Source: Myxococcales bacterium
GTDB lineage: Bacteria > Myxococcota > Myxococcia > Myxococcales > JAJYLH01
DNA length: 64,000 bases
Direction of reading: 5' to 3'
Assembly: GCA_021787845.1 (NCBI GenBank)
Contig: JAJYLH010000017.1
Span: 23,600 to 87,599 of the forward strand
In this document: in pieces, positions 9,937 to 19,915 of the stretch
Layout of the letters: every line of letters starts with the position of its first letter
Position numbering within the stretch: the first letter of the stretch is position 1
The notes under the pieces: generated by a model
The model's database searches: none
Told to the model about the DNA's origin: nothing
What the model saw: only the letters and a program-made list of their open reading frames with translations
Program-made: the position numbers and the translations under genes

Positions 9937-10623
9937 ATGAAACGTCGGGAGGGGGATCTGTCGCAAGTCTTCCATGCCCTCGCGACGGGAGCGCACCGGC
10001 TGCGCCAGACGGCGTCGCTCCAGCCGAGCTCCAAGTTCCTCGCGCGGGCGCTGGTGAAGAAGCTGCCGCTCGAGGACGCGAAGTGCGTCATCGCGCTGGG
10101 CCCGGGGCTGCAGGAGGTGACGCGGCTGGTGCTCGCGCGGCTGCCGCCCGACGCCCACGTGCACGCGATCGAGGCCGACGACTCGCCGGCGTTCGTTCGC
10201 GGCGGCCGCCTCGACGACCCCCGCCTCAGGCCGCTGCACGGCACCGCCGCCGAGGCCGCCTCGCTATTGCGCCACGACGGCTGCCTCGTCGGCACGGACG
10301 CGATCATCTCGTCGATGCGGCTGTCGACGATGCCGAGCGCGTCGCGCGAAGAGGTGCTGGGCGCCGCGAGCGACGTGCTCAAGCCGGGCGGCCGGTTCGT
10401 GCAGGTCCAGTACGCGCACGCGCGCGCCATCAGCTTCCAGCCGGGCGAAGGGCTGGGGCCGTTCGACGGCGAGGAGTTCCTGTCGCGCTGGTTCCACGAC
10501 GTCGAGGCGCGGTTCGTGGCGCTCAACCTGCCGCCGGCGTTCGTCTACACCTGCAAGCGCGCGCGGGCGATTGCGGTGGCGCCGCGGCGAATGACCCACT
10601 GGCGGCTGGCCGGCGCGCGATGA
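9937..10623 (+). CDS. PmtA-like SAM-dependent methyltransferase
   Basis: A 228-residue class I methyltransferase. A SAM-binding glycine motif appears in VIALGPGLQEVTR, an acidic residue ends strand beta2 (HAIEADD), and LKPGGRFVQVQYAHAR resembles the post-motif segment of bacterial phospholipid N-methyltransferases (PmtA-type). A lipid or small-molecule N-methyltransferase is the best guess; substrate specificity is not visible. It lies just downstream of the aminomutase gene with a short gap and the same orientation, so the two may act on one amine-containing product, but that is inference. The ATG at 9937 is preceded by AAGGAG at 9926-9931. Confidence 0.68.
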   Translation: MKRREGDLSQVFHALATGAHRLRQTASLQPSSKFLARALVKKLPLEDAKCVIALGPGLQEVTRLVLARLPPDAHVHAIEADDSPAFVRGGRLDDPRLRPLHGTAAEAASLLRHDGCLVGTDAIISSMRLSTMPSASREEVLGAASDVLKPGGRFVQVQYAHARAISFQPGEGLGPFDGEEFLSRWFHDVEARFVALNLPPAFVYTCKRARAIAVAPRRMTHWRLAGAR

Positions 10624-10721
10624 GGGCGGGCGCCGTCGCGCAGGGTCTTGGTTCCGACCGGGCGAGCGACGGACACGTGGTCGAGTGGGGGCGCGCCCGC
10701 TGCTGCGGCGCCGACCGAAGC

Positions 10722-10771
10722 GGTCCGATTCGACCGATCGGTCCGATCCGACCGATCGGTCCGATCGGTCA
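10722..10771. repeat. GATC-phased 9-bp repeat array, copy 2
   Basis: Tandem GATC every 9 bp with GGTCC/GGACC-like linkers, between the methyltransferase and the DUF1684 gene. It ends only about 18 bp before the likely ATG at 10790, so it lies in the expected 5' leader of that gene. Confidence 0.85.
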
Positions 10772-10789
10772 TCGTTCGGGCCCGCTGGC

Positions 10790-11692
10790 ATGGGTGACTC
10801 GATGATGCTGCCGCTCGTTCTCGCGACCGCGTTCGCGGCGCCGGTGAAGATGACCCCGATGGAGGCGGGCGCGACGGTGCGGCTCTTGTTTCGCCAGCGC
10901 CGGGCGGCGCAACGCTGGCTCGCGCAGGACCGCGCTTCGTATCTCGCGACCATCGGCCGCTACGACTTCGGCACGAAACGGACGCTCGCCGTCGGCTCGG
11001 CCCCGGACGAGGACGTGCGGCTCGAAGGCCGCGGCCTGCGACCGCATCACCTCGAAGTGACCGTCGCGGGCGAAGAGTTCGAGGTGCAGGCAGTCGATTC
11101 GAAAGCGACGTTCCTCTTCCACAACGCGCCGATGCGCACGGCGAAGATGACGAGCGGGTCCCTCCGGGTCGGGCGCTTCACGTTGCGGCTGTCGAACCAG
11201 AACTACCCGGCGATTCTGGTGCAGGACCCGAAGAGCCCGCGCTTCGAGGACTACAAGGGCCTGCAGTTCTTCCCCATCGACTTCGCCTACCGCTACATCC
11301 TGCCGCTGACGCCGAACCCGAAGCCGGAGACGGTCGTCATCCTCTCGACCCGCGGCGATCGCCGCAAGGCGTTGCGCGTCGGCTGGTTCGACTTCCTCGT
11401 CCACGGCGAGCGCTGCCGGCTGGAGGTCGACCGCCTCCTCGAGCCGGGCCTCGGCGAGAGCGATCTCAGCGTCTTCTTCCGCGACCAGACCACCGGCCAC
11501 GAGTCGTACCCGGTCGGCCGCTACGTCGACCCGGAGAAGCTGTCGAACGGCGAGTACCTGCTCGACTTCAACCTCGCCTACAACCCGGCCTGCGCGTACT
11601 CGCCGTACTACAACTGCCCGATTCCCCCGCGCGCGAACCGGCTGCGCGTCGCCATCCGCGCGGGCGAGATGGACGCGCACTACCGGCACTGA
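10790..11692 (+). CDS. DUF1684 family protein
   Basis: About 300 residues. The C-terminal half has the DUF1684 signature: FEDYKGLQFFPIDFAYRY, then YPVGRYVD, LLDFNLAYNPACAYSPYY, NCPIPPRANRL and a final AGE. The middle has an FHA-like fold pattern (VGSAPDEDVRLEG). The N-terminus after ATG 10790 or 10802 is hydrophobic, so it is probably exported or membrane-attached. The open frame continues upstream through repeat array 2, where it would encode a meaningless D-R-S/T run, so the start is placed after the array. The function of the family is not established. It is the last gene of a rightward group and converges on the next gene. Confidence 0.83.
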   Translation: MGDSMMLPLVLATAFAAPVKMTPMEAGATVRLLFRQRRAAQRWLAQDRASYLATIGRYDFGTKRTLAVGSAPDEDVRLEGRGLRPHHLEVTVAGEEFEVQAVDSKATFLFHNAPMRTAKMTSGSLRVGRFTLRLSNQNYPAILVQDPKSPRFEDYKGLQFFPIDFAYRYILPLTPNPKPETVVILSTRGDRRKALRVGWFDFLVHGERCRLEVDRLLEPGLGESDLSVFFRDQTTGHESYPVGRYVDPEKLSNGEYLLDFNLAYNPACAYSPYYNCPIPPRANRLRVAIRAGEMDAHYRH

Positions 11693-11766
11693 AAGTCGAA
11701 GGCTTTCCGTCGCGCTCTGGTGGGCCGAATCACTGGCCGTCCGAGGGAACCGGATAGCGCTTCCCG

Positions 11767-13311
11767 TCAGAGCTTCCGCTTCGACTCGCGGACGATCCGC
11801 TCGTAGGCGAGAGCGACCGCGTTCGCGAGCTTGACGAGGCCGGCGGCGGTGGAGCCCACGTCCGGTCCGGCCACGCGGTCGCCGTAGATCAGGTTCACCA
11901 CCCGCCCGCGCATGACGACCGGCACCACGATCGCGCTCTGCGGCGGCGATCGTCTCAGCGCCTGAAACAGGTGCCGGTGCAGCGGCAGGTTCGAGACCGG
12001 TCCCGACACCACCTGCACCCGGTCGCACGCGTCGCGGAACATCGACGGCGCGTCGAGCGTGAGCGACAGCCGCTCCACGATCGTCGTGTCGGTGCCGCCG
12101 CCGCGTCCGACCCAGCCGAAGATCGAGCGGTCCCGCACGGTGAACAGGAGCGTCGTATCGAGCAGGCTCAATCCGAAGCGCAGGACGATCTCGCCGACCT
12201 CCTCGCGGGTGTGCACCTCGTCGAGGCCGTGAAACGCTTCGGCCAAGGAGAGCGTGGGCGGCGGCTCGCTGACCTTCCACTGAGCCGGCGTCACGACGGA
12301 AGCCGAGCTTGCCGCGGGCGTCGGCACCGGTGCCGACGGGCGCACCAGCGTCGGCGAGTCTGTTCGCGGAATTCCCGCCGCCGGTGGCGGGGCGGAGGGC
12401 GGCCGGAGCGCCGGAGGCAGCGTCGCAATCGTTCGCCGCGTCGCGGGAGGCAGCGTCGGTGTCGGTGGGCGCAACAGCGGTGGCGCGGTCGAGGCGCGGT
12501 TGCGGGTCGAGAGCGGATTCGGCAACCCCGTCGAGACGCCGAACGGCGCGAGCGGCGGTGGCGTCGGTCGCGCGGCGGGCGGTCCCGGGGAGGGCGCCAT
12601 CGTCGGCGGAATGTGCGGCGGCGCGGTCGCCAGGCGGGAGCCGGAGAGCAGCGATGGTGGCCGCGAGGCCGGCGGAGGAGTGCTCGTCGGGCGCGCCGGC
12701 GGAGCGACCGGCGGGGACGGCGGTCGCGCTCCTCGAAAAATCTCATCGACCGAGGTCACGGGAATCGTCCGCCGCTCCGAAAGATCGACGGCCGAGGTCA
12801 CGGCAATCGTCGGCCGCTCCGAGGGATCGACGGCCGAGGTCATGCCGGAATCGTGGGGCGACACCTGGATGAAGCGGTGCTCGCGCCGGATGCCGTAGCG
12901 CTTCTCGAGCCAGCGGTAGAGCCGCAGCTCGGCGATGACGTAGGTGACGAGGCGCAGGCCGGTCGTGAACGCGATCTCGTCGGTCGCGGCGAGGTCGGCG
13001 GGGTTGACCATCGCGAGGTGGAGCCGGCGATGTTCGCGGTGGAGCGGAAAGCACTCGTGCTTCGCGGCGAGGGGGCCGGGCACGAGGTCCAGCACCTCTT
13101 GCGGCGCGGCCGCGCACATCGCATCGATGGCGACGGGAAACCCGGTCGTGCGCCCGAGCCATTCGTCGATGCGCTGCGGCTCGACGAACTTGAGCTCGAC
13201 GAGGTTCGTGCCGAGCCGTCCGCCGTAGAGCACCTGCATCCGCAGCGCCTCCTCGAGCTGCCGCGGCGTGATGACGCCCTCGCGAACGAGCACTGTGCCG
13301 AGCTTGGCCAT
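11767..13311 (-). CDS. GspE-N/MshEN domain protein with C-terminal GAF-like domain
   Basis: About 514 residues. The N-terminus (KLGTVLVREGVITPRQLEEAL onward, to about residue 140) matches the N-terminal domain of type II secretion/pilus ATPases (GspE/PilB N, often a c-di-GMP or docking module). No ATPase follows. Residues of roughly 160-200 carry an internal repeat, TSAVDxSERxTIxVTS. A Pro/Ser/Thr-rich linker of about 150 residues leads to a C-terminal GAF-like domain ending with a helix rich in Arg/Lys. Proteins of this layout are frequent in myxobacteria and are presumed signalling adaptors; no specific role can be given. The start at 13311 (MAKLGTVLV) is chosen because the domain begins at once; an upstream ATG at 13362 would add a charged, non-conserved tail. 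Confidence 0.7.
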   Translation of the reverse strand: MAKLGTVLVREGVITPRQLEEALRMQVLYGGRLGTNLVELKFVEPQRIDEWLGRTTGFPVAIDAMCAAAPQEVLDLVPGPLAAKHECFPLHREHRRLHLAMVNPADLAATDEIAFTTGLRLVTYVIAELRLYRWLEKRYGIRREHRFIQVSPHDSGMTSAVDPSERPTIAVTSAVDLSERRTIPVTSVDEIFRGARPPSPPVAPPARPTSTPPPASRPPSLLSGSRLATAPPHIPPTMAPSPGPPAARPTPPPLAPFGVSTGLPNPLSTRNRASTAPPLLRPPTPTLPPATRRTIATLPPALRPPSAPPPAAGIPRTDSPTLVRPSAPVPTPAASSASVVTPAQWKVSEPPPTLSLAEAFHGLDEVHTREEVGEIVLRFGLSLLDTTLLFTVRDRSIFGWVGRGGGTDTTIVERLSLTLDAPSMFRDACDRVQVVSGPVSNLPLHRHLFQALRRSPPQSAIVVPVVMRGRVVNLIYGDRVAGPDVGSTAAGLVKLANAVALAYERIVRESKRKL

Positions 13312-13402
13312 CGCGCGCCCCAGAACCGACCGCGGCCGGGAGTCTAGGGGATGTCGGGGCATGTGCGCCAGCGGAAGTTCTGGGCGGGCGGTCGCGGCAC
13401 CG

Positions 13403-13506
13403 GAGGATGGGTAGAGACCGTTGGATGGGTGAAGCGGAGCGCGGCGCCCATCAACTGGGCGATCCCGGCTGCGATGGGCTCCGCTGTCCCTCCACCCAAC
13501 CTACGG
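13403..13506. repeat. GTAGGATGGGT-type dispersed palindromic repeat
   Basis: An imperfect palindrome: one edge reads GGAGGATGGGTAGAG, the middle contains GGCGCCCATC and GATGGGCTCCGC, and the right edge is CTCCACCCAACCTACGG. Related copies lie near 45,524 and 45,827. Its right edge reaches the 3' end of truD: the truD stop is at 13501-13503. Confidence 0.7.
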
Positions 13507-14838
13507 CTGGCGCGGTTTCGCGGGTCCTCGCCTCGCTGCGCGGGCGGCTTTCTTCTCCCGTTGCAGCTCGAGGAAGCCCTTCTTCGGCGGCGGCTTCGGC
13601 TTCGGTTCGCGCGGGCGCACCGGCCGCTTCGTTGGGCGTTCCTCCGTTTCGCGTGCGCGCTGGTGCTCGTCGGTGGCGTACCAGAGGACGCGGCGGACGA
13701 CGAGCGTCGCGTAGGCGCCGGGCGGCAGGGTGAACGAGAGCACGACCTTCAGCCGCCCGCGATTCTCCTCGTCCGGTTTCGGTTCGCCCGCGTGGAGCTT
13801 GCCCGGGACGACGAAGAGCGGCCGCTCCTCGTGCTTGAAGTGGAAGGCGTTCAGGCGCGGCACGACGAGCTTGTCCAGCGACAGCTTCTCCCGCGCGAGG
13901 ATTCCCCGGCAGGCCGCCTCGATCGCCGGGTCCTGGAAGACGGTGTCGGGGCCGAGGAGTGGAAAGGTCTTGCTCGACACCACGGTCGCGAGGTCGGGCG
14001 GCAGGGCGCGCGGCAACGCGAGCGCGCCGAGCTGATAGCGCAGCGGAATCAGATCCTTCCCGGCGATCTTCTCGTGGAGGTAGCGGCGGACGGCGTCGTT
14101 CCACAGCGCGCTCTGGTATTCGAAGACGACCATCATCCGCTGCCGGCGGTCGAGCGCGACGAGAGCGGAGCCGTAGTCCTTCGGCCGTTCCCGCAGGCGC
14201 TCGAGCATCGGGCGATACTTCTGCCAGCCCTCTTGCGGCGGGTTCAGGCGCCACTCGCCCCAGTGGTCGCGGATCCACGCCTTGATTTTCGCGTCGCTCG
14301 TCCGGTCGAGCTCCGACGGGTGGGCGATGAGCGCCTTGAGCGCCGCCTCGAAGTCGCCGCGCAGGAGGTCCTTCGCGATGAACCCCTGGCCGTGTTTGAC
14401 GAAGCCGAAGCGCTGCGAGTCGAAGTAGTTGACGACGCCGACCCGCTCGACCTCGGCGATCGACTCGGGCAGGCGCTCGACGTCCTTCTCCGACAGGTCG
14501 CGCACGATGACCGAGAAGCGGTTGGAGACGATGTTCTCGGCGGAGAGCGCGCGGTCGGACCGGCCGAGGAGTGTCAGCTTGAGGTCCGGCTCCTGGAGCT
14601 CGACCGCCTTGCCGCGCACGGCGATGAGCTGCTCGGTGCGGCCCTGCTTGTCCTTGAGCCCGCAGAACGACACGTCCCGGCGCTTGACGTGGAACCGCTC
14701 GCGCAGCCGCTCGACCGCGCCGAAGGTGGTCAGCTTCTGCTTGTCCATCCGGTAGACGAACCACTCGCCCCGCTTCGACGGCGTGAAGCGATAGCTCTCG
14801 ACCACCGAGAAGTCTTCCGGACGCTGCTTGGTCTTCAT
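13501..14838 (-). CDS. truD: tRNA pseudouridine(13) synthase TruD
   Basis: A 445-residue TruD-family enzyme that isomerises U13 in tRNA-Glu. The catalytic aspartate is Asp63 in FCGLKDKQGRTEQ, and the conserved NYFDSQRFG motif follows the first third. The characteristic TRUD insertion domain lies between. The C-terminal 45 residues are Pro/Lys/Arg-rich (KPPPKKG, AARAARRG), a basic tail not needed in the E. coli enzyme. ATG 14838 starts directly with MKTKQRPEDF, the expected N-terminal motif. It is a single gene on the minus strand, with a repeat-rich leader upstream and a dispersed repeat touching its stop codon. Confidence 0.93.
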   Translation of the reverse strand: MKTKQRPEDFSVVESYRFTPSKRGEWFVYRMDKQKLTTFGAVERLRERFHVKRRDVSFCGLKDKQGRTEQLIAVRGKAVELQEPDLKLTLLGRSDRALSAENIVSNRFSVIVRDLSEKDVERLPESIAEVERVGVVNYFDSQRFGFVKHGQGFIAKDLLRGDFEAALKALIAHPSELDRTSDAKIKAWIRDHWGEWRLNPPQEGWQKYRPMLERLRERPKDYGSALVALDRRQRMMVVFEYQSALWNDAVRRYLHEKIAGKDLIPLRYQLGALALPRALPPDLATVVSSKTFPLLGPDTVFQDPAIEAACRGILAREKLSLDKLVVPRLNAFHFKHEERPLFVVPGKLHAGEPKPDEENRGRLKVVLSFTLPPGAYATLVVRRVLWYATDEHQRARETEERPTKRPVRPREPKPKPPPKKGFLELQREKKAARAARRGPAKPRQP

Positions 14839-14916
14839 CCGCTCTCCGATGCCGAGCCACCGTCGGCGCGGCCTTGTAGCACCACGGCCGCTCGCGCGCT
14901 CGTCACGCCTTTGTTC

Positions 14917-14960
14917 GGACCGATCGGTCCGATCGGTCCGATCGGTCGGATCGGTCCGAT
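14917..14960. repeat. GATC-phased 9-bp repeat array, copy 3
   Basis: Five GATC tetranucleotides at 9-bp spacing with linkers GGTCC/GGTCG, upstream (about 80 bp) of truD on the minus strand. It lies in the 364-bp gene-free stretch 14,839-15,202, which otherwise holds only the MITE-like element described next. Confidence 0.88.
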
Positions 14961-14979
14961 GGCGCGGATGGACGAACCA

Positions 14980-15168
14980 TGCCTATTCGGTTGACGCACT
15001 GGCCCAACGTTGGAGCCGGACACGTCAGTGTCCGGGTACAGGCACTGCGTCCGAGGAATCCTCGTGGTGCCGGACCGCTGGTCCGGCAGGTGGGCCAGCG
15101 GCCTGCCACCACTGAGTCGGTTTCGGTCCCCGCCGGCACCCGGACACTCGCGTGTCCGGCTCCATGTT
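14980..15168. repeat. MITE-like element with GGTTGAC/TTGGAGCCGGACAC termini
   Basis: Begins GCCTATTCGGTTGACGCACT and TTGGAGCCGGACACGTCAGT; the right part ends with ACACTCGCGTGTCCGGCTCCA, an inverted copy of the inner end. Other palindromes (CCGGACCGCTGGTCCGG) lie inside. No open frame of interest. The same termini recur at 21,748-21,824 and 45,605-45,725. Confidence 0.65.
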
Positions 15169-15202
15169 TCTCGTCGGGGGGACGGCGCGCCTCCAGGGCC
15201 TC

Positions 15203-16471
15203 CTAGCTGGCCTTCTTCTTCGTCGCAGCGATGTCGCCGAACCACTTCTCCTTGGGCACCACGATCGGCTGCGGCGGGTTCGCTCGGAAGTGCGGCGACA
15301 TGATCTGCACGCCGGCCTCGTTGAAGGCGTCCTGCACGTTCTCGTGGAGGTCCGAGAGAATCCATGGCCGCCGGGTAGCCTCGTCGACGAACGCGAAGAG
15401 CTGGTACTCGACGTAGTAGTCGCTGAGGGCGCGTTGCAGCACGTACGGCGCCGGGTTCTCGCGGATGCCCGCCGTCTGCTTGGCCGCGGAGACGAGCAGC
15501 TCGTGTACCACCCGCCAGGGCGCGTCGTAGCCGATGGTCACCGTCACCGGCAGCACCACGCCGTGCTCGCCCGCGAGCCGCGAGTAGTTCACCGTCGGCT
15601 CCTTCACCACGATGTTCGAGGGAATCGTCACCTCCTCGTCGCGGATGGTCCGGATTTTCGTGGACATCATGTTCAGCGCGGTGACCGTCCCCTCGATGTC
15701 GCCGATGCGCACCCAATCGCCGGTCTTGAGCGCGCGCGAATACATGACGACGAGCCCGCTCATCGCCTGGCCGATAACGCCGGAGCTGCCGAGCGAGAGC
15801 ATCACGCCGACGAGCACTGTCACGCCCTTGAACGCCGCGCTCTGCGAGCCCGGGAGGTACGGGTACGCAGCGATGAGCGCGGCGAGCCAGAGCAGCGCCA
15901 TCACGATCCGCCGGGTCGGGTGCGCGAGGTCCGGGTGGAGCCAGGAAATCTTGACGCTCCCCAGCTCGACGGCGGTGAAGAAGCTGCTGGCGAGCTTCTG
16001 CAGGAAGCGGGTGATCCAGAGAATCACCACCACCGCGGCGAGGCCGGGGAGAGCGCCTGCGATCGTCAGCGCTATCTTCTTCGCCTGCGCGAAGAGCGTC
16101 TGGCCGAGGAGCGCGCCGATTTCGTACGTCGGCGTGAACCGCGTCAGGACGAACGTCACCCAGCCGTAGGCCGCGAGCAGGCCGAGGGCCCACGCGGCGA
16201 GCGAGATGAAGCGGAGCAGGAGGGCGCGAATCTGCGACGCGCGCAGGATGGTGAACCCGCGGATGCCGATTTCCTTCGTCCAGGCCTGGGCCTTGAGCCG
16301 CCGGGCGAGGTGGTGCTCGGTCCGGCTGAGGGCGACCGCCGCGCCGACGAAGAGGAGCGTCGCGATGGTCGCCGCGATGATCGAGCGCAGGAGCGGGTGG
16401 CCGACCTTCGCCGGCGGATGCGGCACGCGGGCGGCGACGGCGGCGAGCAACGGCAGCGGATGGACCAGCAT
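15203..16471 (-). CDS. MscS-family mechanosensitive ion channel
   Basis: A 422-residue inner-membrane channel of the small-conductance mechanosensitive family. Four or five hydrophobic segments lie in residues 25-230. The pore-lining helix region (VTVLVGVMLSLGSSGVIGQA) is followed by the beta domain (LKTGDWVRIGDIEGTV, then IPSNIVVKEPTVNYSR) and the alpha/beta C-terminal domain. The E. coli MscS core is about 286 residues, so this is a longer relative with extra N-terminal helices. The gene is monocistronic, with the 21-bp minisatellite directly upstream. Confidence 0.92.
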   Translation of the reverse strand: MLVHPLPLLAAVAARVPHPPAKVGHPLLRSIIAATIATLLFVGAAVALSRTEHHLARRLKAQAWTKEIGIRGFTILRASQIRALLLRFISLAAWALGLLAAYGWVTFVLTRFTPTYEIGALLGQTLFAQAKKIALTIAGALPGLAAVVVILWITRFLQKLASSFFTAVELGSVKISWLHPDLAHPTRRIVMALLWLAALIAAYPYLPGSQSAAFKGVTVLVGVMLSLGSSGVIGQAMSGLVVMYSRALKTGDWVRIGDIEGTVTALNMMSTKIRTIRDEEVTIPSNIVVKEPTVNYSRLAGEHGVVLPVTVTIGYDAPWRVVHELLVSAAKQTAGIRENPAPYVLQRALSDYYVEYQLFAFVDEATRRPWILSDLHENVQDAFNEAGVQIMSPHFRANPPQPIVVPKEKWFGDIAATKKKAS

Positions 16472-16558
16472 GGCCGGAGACTACGAGCGTTCGCATCCGC
16501 GATTCAACTCGGGGCTCGGGCGCTTGGCCCGGGCGCGCTTCTCGGCTCCCTGTCGGCG

Positions 16559-17125
16559 GCGGAGGACCTGAAGTCGATTGCGGAGGAGATGAAGTGCACG
16601 GCGGAGCACCTGAAGTCGAGGGCGCAGGAGGCGAAGTGGACGGCGCAGGACATGACATCGGCGGCGCAGGACCGGAGGTCAGCGGCGTAGGACCTGACAT
16701 CGGCGGCGCAGGACATGAGGTCGATGGCGCGGGACATGAGATCGACGGCGCAGGACCTGATGTCGACGGCGCAGGACATGACATCGGCGGCGCAGGACAT
16801 GACGTTGGCGGCGCGGGACATGAGGTCGACGGCGCAGGACATGAGGTCGACGGCGCAGGACATGAGGTCGGCGGCGCAGGACATGAGATCGACGGCGCAG
16901 GACATGAGGTCGGCGGCGGAGGACCTGACGTCGGTTGCGGAGGACCTGAGCTCGGCTGCGCAGGACCTGAGCTCGGCTGCGCAGGACCTGAGCTCGGTTG
17001 CGGAGGACCTGAGCTCGGCTGCGCAGGACCTGAGCTCGGTTGCGGAGGACCTGACGTCGGTTGCGGAGGACCTGAACTCGGCTGCGGAGGACCTGACGTC
17101 GGTTGCGGAGGACCGGAAGCGGGTG
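16559..17125. repeat. Minisatellite: 27 tandem copies of a 21-bp unit
   Basis: Twenty-seven contiguous, unbroken 21-bp units, approximate consensus GCGSAGGACMTGARRTCGRCG, with sub-blocks of almost identical units (16811-16894; 16916-17104). Because 21 bp is seven codons, several frames stay open and would encode heptads such as AQDMRST, but unit 7 carries a TAG in that frame and no ribosome site or conserved flank supports translation. The array fills most of the gene-free stretch 16,472-17,387, upstream of mscS on one side and the poly-Q gene on the other. A short relic of the same family lies near 48,245-48,320. Confidence 0.9.
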
Positions 17126-17387
17126 CTGGAGTCCTCACAAGGCCAGGCTGCTTCTCTCGCGCGCCGTCCGATCCTACCGCGACGGTCAGGGCGGGCTGGC
17201 TCCCACGCAGCGGAGGAGTCGGCCCGACGAAAAATCGACCCGATGCGGGTGAATACCTCTTGACGACCGCCCGGTCGTTCGGCGTAAGCTCGGAGCACTC
17301 CCGGACGACCGCACTTCTCCGGCCGCCATCGAGAGCTTGCCGCGAGCGCTCCTGCTCGGCAGCCGCTCGCAGAAGGTTGGGGCAGTC

Positions 17388-18434
<1,047 letters not shown>

Positions 18435-18462
18435 GGCGAAGCTGAGGCGGGGGCCACGCTGG

Positions 18463-18509
18463 CGGTCGATCGGACCGATCAGTCGGATCCGACCGATCGG
18501 TCTGATCGC
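18463..18509. repeat. GATC-phased 9-bp repeat array, copy 4
   Basis: Tandem GATC every 9 bp with linkers GGACC, AGTCG, CGACC, GGTCT, between the poly-Q gene and the AAA ATPase gene, so at the left edge of the defence-type region. Confidence 0.83.
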
Positions 18510-18644
18510 CGACCGCGAGGAGCGGCGCGACACGCGATACCTCCGAGCCTGCCTAGTCAGATTTGCCGAAGAGGAGGACGCCGCCTCGCGCAGGTCGTGG
18601 CGGGCGAATGGCCGCGAGACATGGGTCGTGAGCGCGGGAAGGTG

Positions 18645-18650
18645 TATAAG
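18645..18650 (+). promoter_or_regulatory. Possible -10 box of the AAA/TOPRIM pair
   Basis: TATAAG, an isolated AT-rich hexamer in GC-rich sequence, 18 bp before the ATG at 18669. No convincing -35 is seen. It would give a very short leader containing GAGG, which supports the 18669 start. Confidence 0.35.
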
Positions 18651-18668
18651 CTCTGCGAGGATGAGCCG

Positions 18669-19913
18669 ATGGGCATCGTCCACGAGCTGAACGAGGTGCA
18701 CATGAAGAACGACGAGCGGAAGGCACTGCCGATCAACCACCTGCGGATCGAGAACTTCCGCTGCCTCAAGGATGTCTCCCTCGACCTCGAGCCCCTCACC
18801 GTCTTGGTCGGCCCGAACGGGTCAGGGAAGACGAGCATCCTTCGGGGACTCGAGTGCCTCGGAGTGGTAGTCCCGAACTACCCGCAGCCACACCCAGTGT
18901 TCGGGCAATCGAACAACGGCAACATCATTAGCTCCACGTTCCGTGGGCGCGGCGGAATGGTTCGGATGTTCCTGAGGGGTCAGTTGGATGGAACCGAGTT
19001 CGAGTACGGCATTGGATTTCCGCCAGAGCGAGTCTGGGCGGTGGACGAGCGACTCGAGACGAGCAGATTGCTCTTCGAGCGACAGCAAGATAAGTCTGGC
19101 ACGGTGACCTCGACCTCGTCGGGCAAACGGCAATCTTGGGACAACAACGCAAGTATCCTGAACAACCAGACTAGATTCAACCTACGCTTCAACGCGCACG
19201 CCAACACGCCGGCTGAGCTTGTCGCCTCACTGCCATTCCTTGACTCAATGGCAGGCCTGTTCGAAGGCATGACGGACTATCGGCTCCAACCCTCAAGCCT
19301 TCTGACGGAGCACTCCCACAACGAGCAGCATCCGTGGAACCCGGGTCGGTCGATGACTGACGCCGGGATTGGTCTCAGCGAGGAGCTCGCTGGCTTGCTA
19401 CTCACGGGCCGAGGGCGACTCGACCGCATCGAGCAGCATCTGCGCGATTGGTTTCCCGACTTCCTGCGTCTTCAAGTCAGTGGACAGCAGATCAACATCG
19501 AACGACGTGATCACAGTATCGTCGAGCAGCGTGGCATTTCCGACGGTTTCTTGATGATGCTCGGCTACCTGGTTCTCGCGCTCGGTCGGCCGGGCCAGCG
19601 ACTCCTCTTGCTAGAAGAGCCCGAGAACGGCGTCCACCCTGGTCTCATCCAACGCGTCATTCGTTTCCTCAAGTCACTGGCGAACGACCCCGAGGATCCG
19701 ACGCAGATCCTGATGACCACGCACTCGCCGCTCGTTCTGAACGAGATCGAGCCGGAGGCGATCCGCCTCGTCGAGCGCAGCGAAGAAACCGGCGAAACCA
19801 GCGTTCGACCGTTTACCTCTGTGCCCGACTTGGAACGCCTGCTCGAGTTTCAATGGCCCGGGGAGGTCTGGGTAAACTTGCGTGTCGATCAGCCGCCCGC
19901 GAAGGAGGGCTGA
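18669..19913 (+). CDS. AAA family ATPase (OLD/AAA_21-like), putative anti-phage module subunit A
   Basis: About 414 residues. An SMC/OLD-type ATPase: INHLRIENFRCL opens the domain, Walker A is GPNGSGKTS near residue 47, a signature-like SDGFLMMLGYLVLAL region comes late, and Walker B is LLLLEEPENGVHP, followed by the switch segment TTHSPLVLNEI. No TOPRIM domain is fused; instead a TOPRIM-like partner starts 2 bp after the stop, the split arrangement seen in PARIS-like and AAA/DUF4276-like defence pairs. Base composition and codon use are visibly less GC-rich than in neighbouring genes (for example 19,081-19,220), a sign of transfer. ATG 18669 has GAGG eight bases upstream; ATG 18702 is the alternative. 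Confidence 0.82.
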   Translation: MGIVHELNEVHMKNDERKALPINHLRIENFRCLKDVSLDLEPLTVLVGPNGSGKTSILRGLECLGVVVPNYPQPHPVFGQSNNGNIISSTFRGRGGMVRMFLRGQLDGTEFEYGIGFPPERVWAVDERLETSRLLFERQQDKSGTVTSTSSGKRQSWDNNASILNNQTRFNLRFNAHANTPAELVASLPFLDSMAGLFEGMTDYRLQPSSLLTEHSHNEQHPWNPGRSMTDAGIGLSEELAGLLLTGRGRLDRIEQHLRDWFPDFLRLQVSGQQINIERRDHSIVEQRGISDGFLMMLGYLVLALGRPGQRLLLLEEPENGVHPGLIQRVIRFLKSLANDPEDPTQILMTTHSPLVLNEIEPEAIRLVERSEETGETSVRPFTSVPDLERLLEFQWPGEVWVNLRVDQPPAKEG

Positions 19914-19915
19914 CC

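Noticed and set aside
10685..10789. N-terminal extension of the DUF1684 protein through the GATC array
   Set aside because: It would add a D-R-S/T run not expected in the family, while ATGs at 10790/10802 directly precede a hydrophobic N-terminus.
16715..17263. Minisatellite read as a heptad-repeat protein (AQDMRST units)
   Set aside because: Other frames are equally open because the period is seven codons; unit 7 contains an in-frame TAG; no ribosome site and no conserved flanking sequence.
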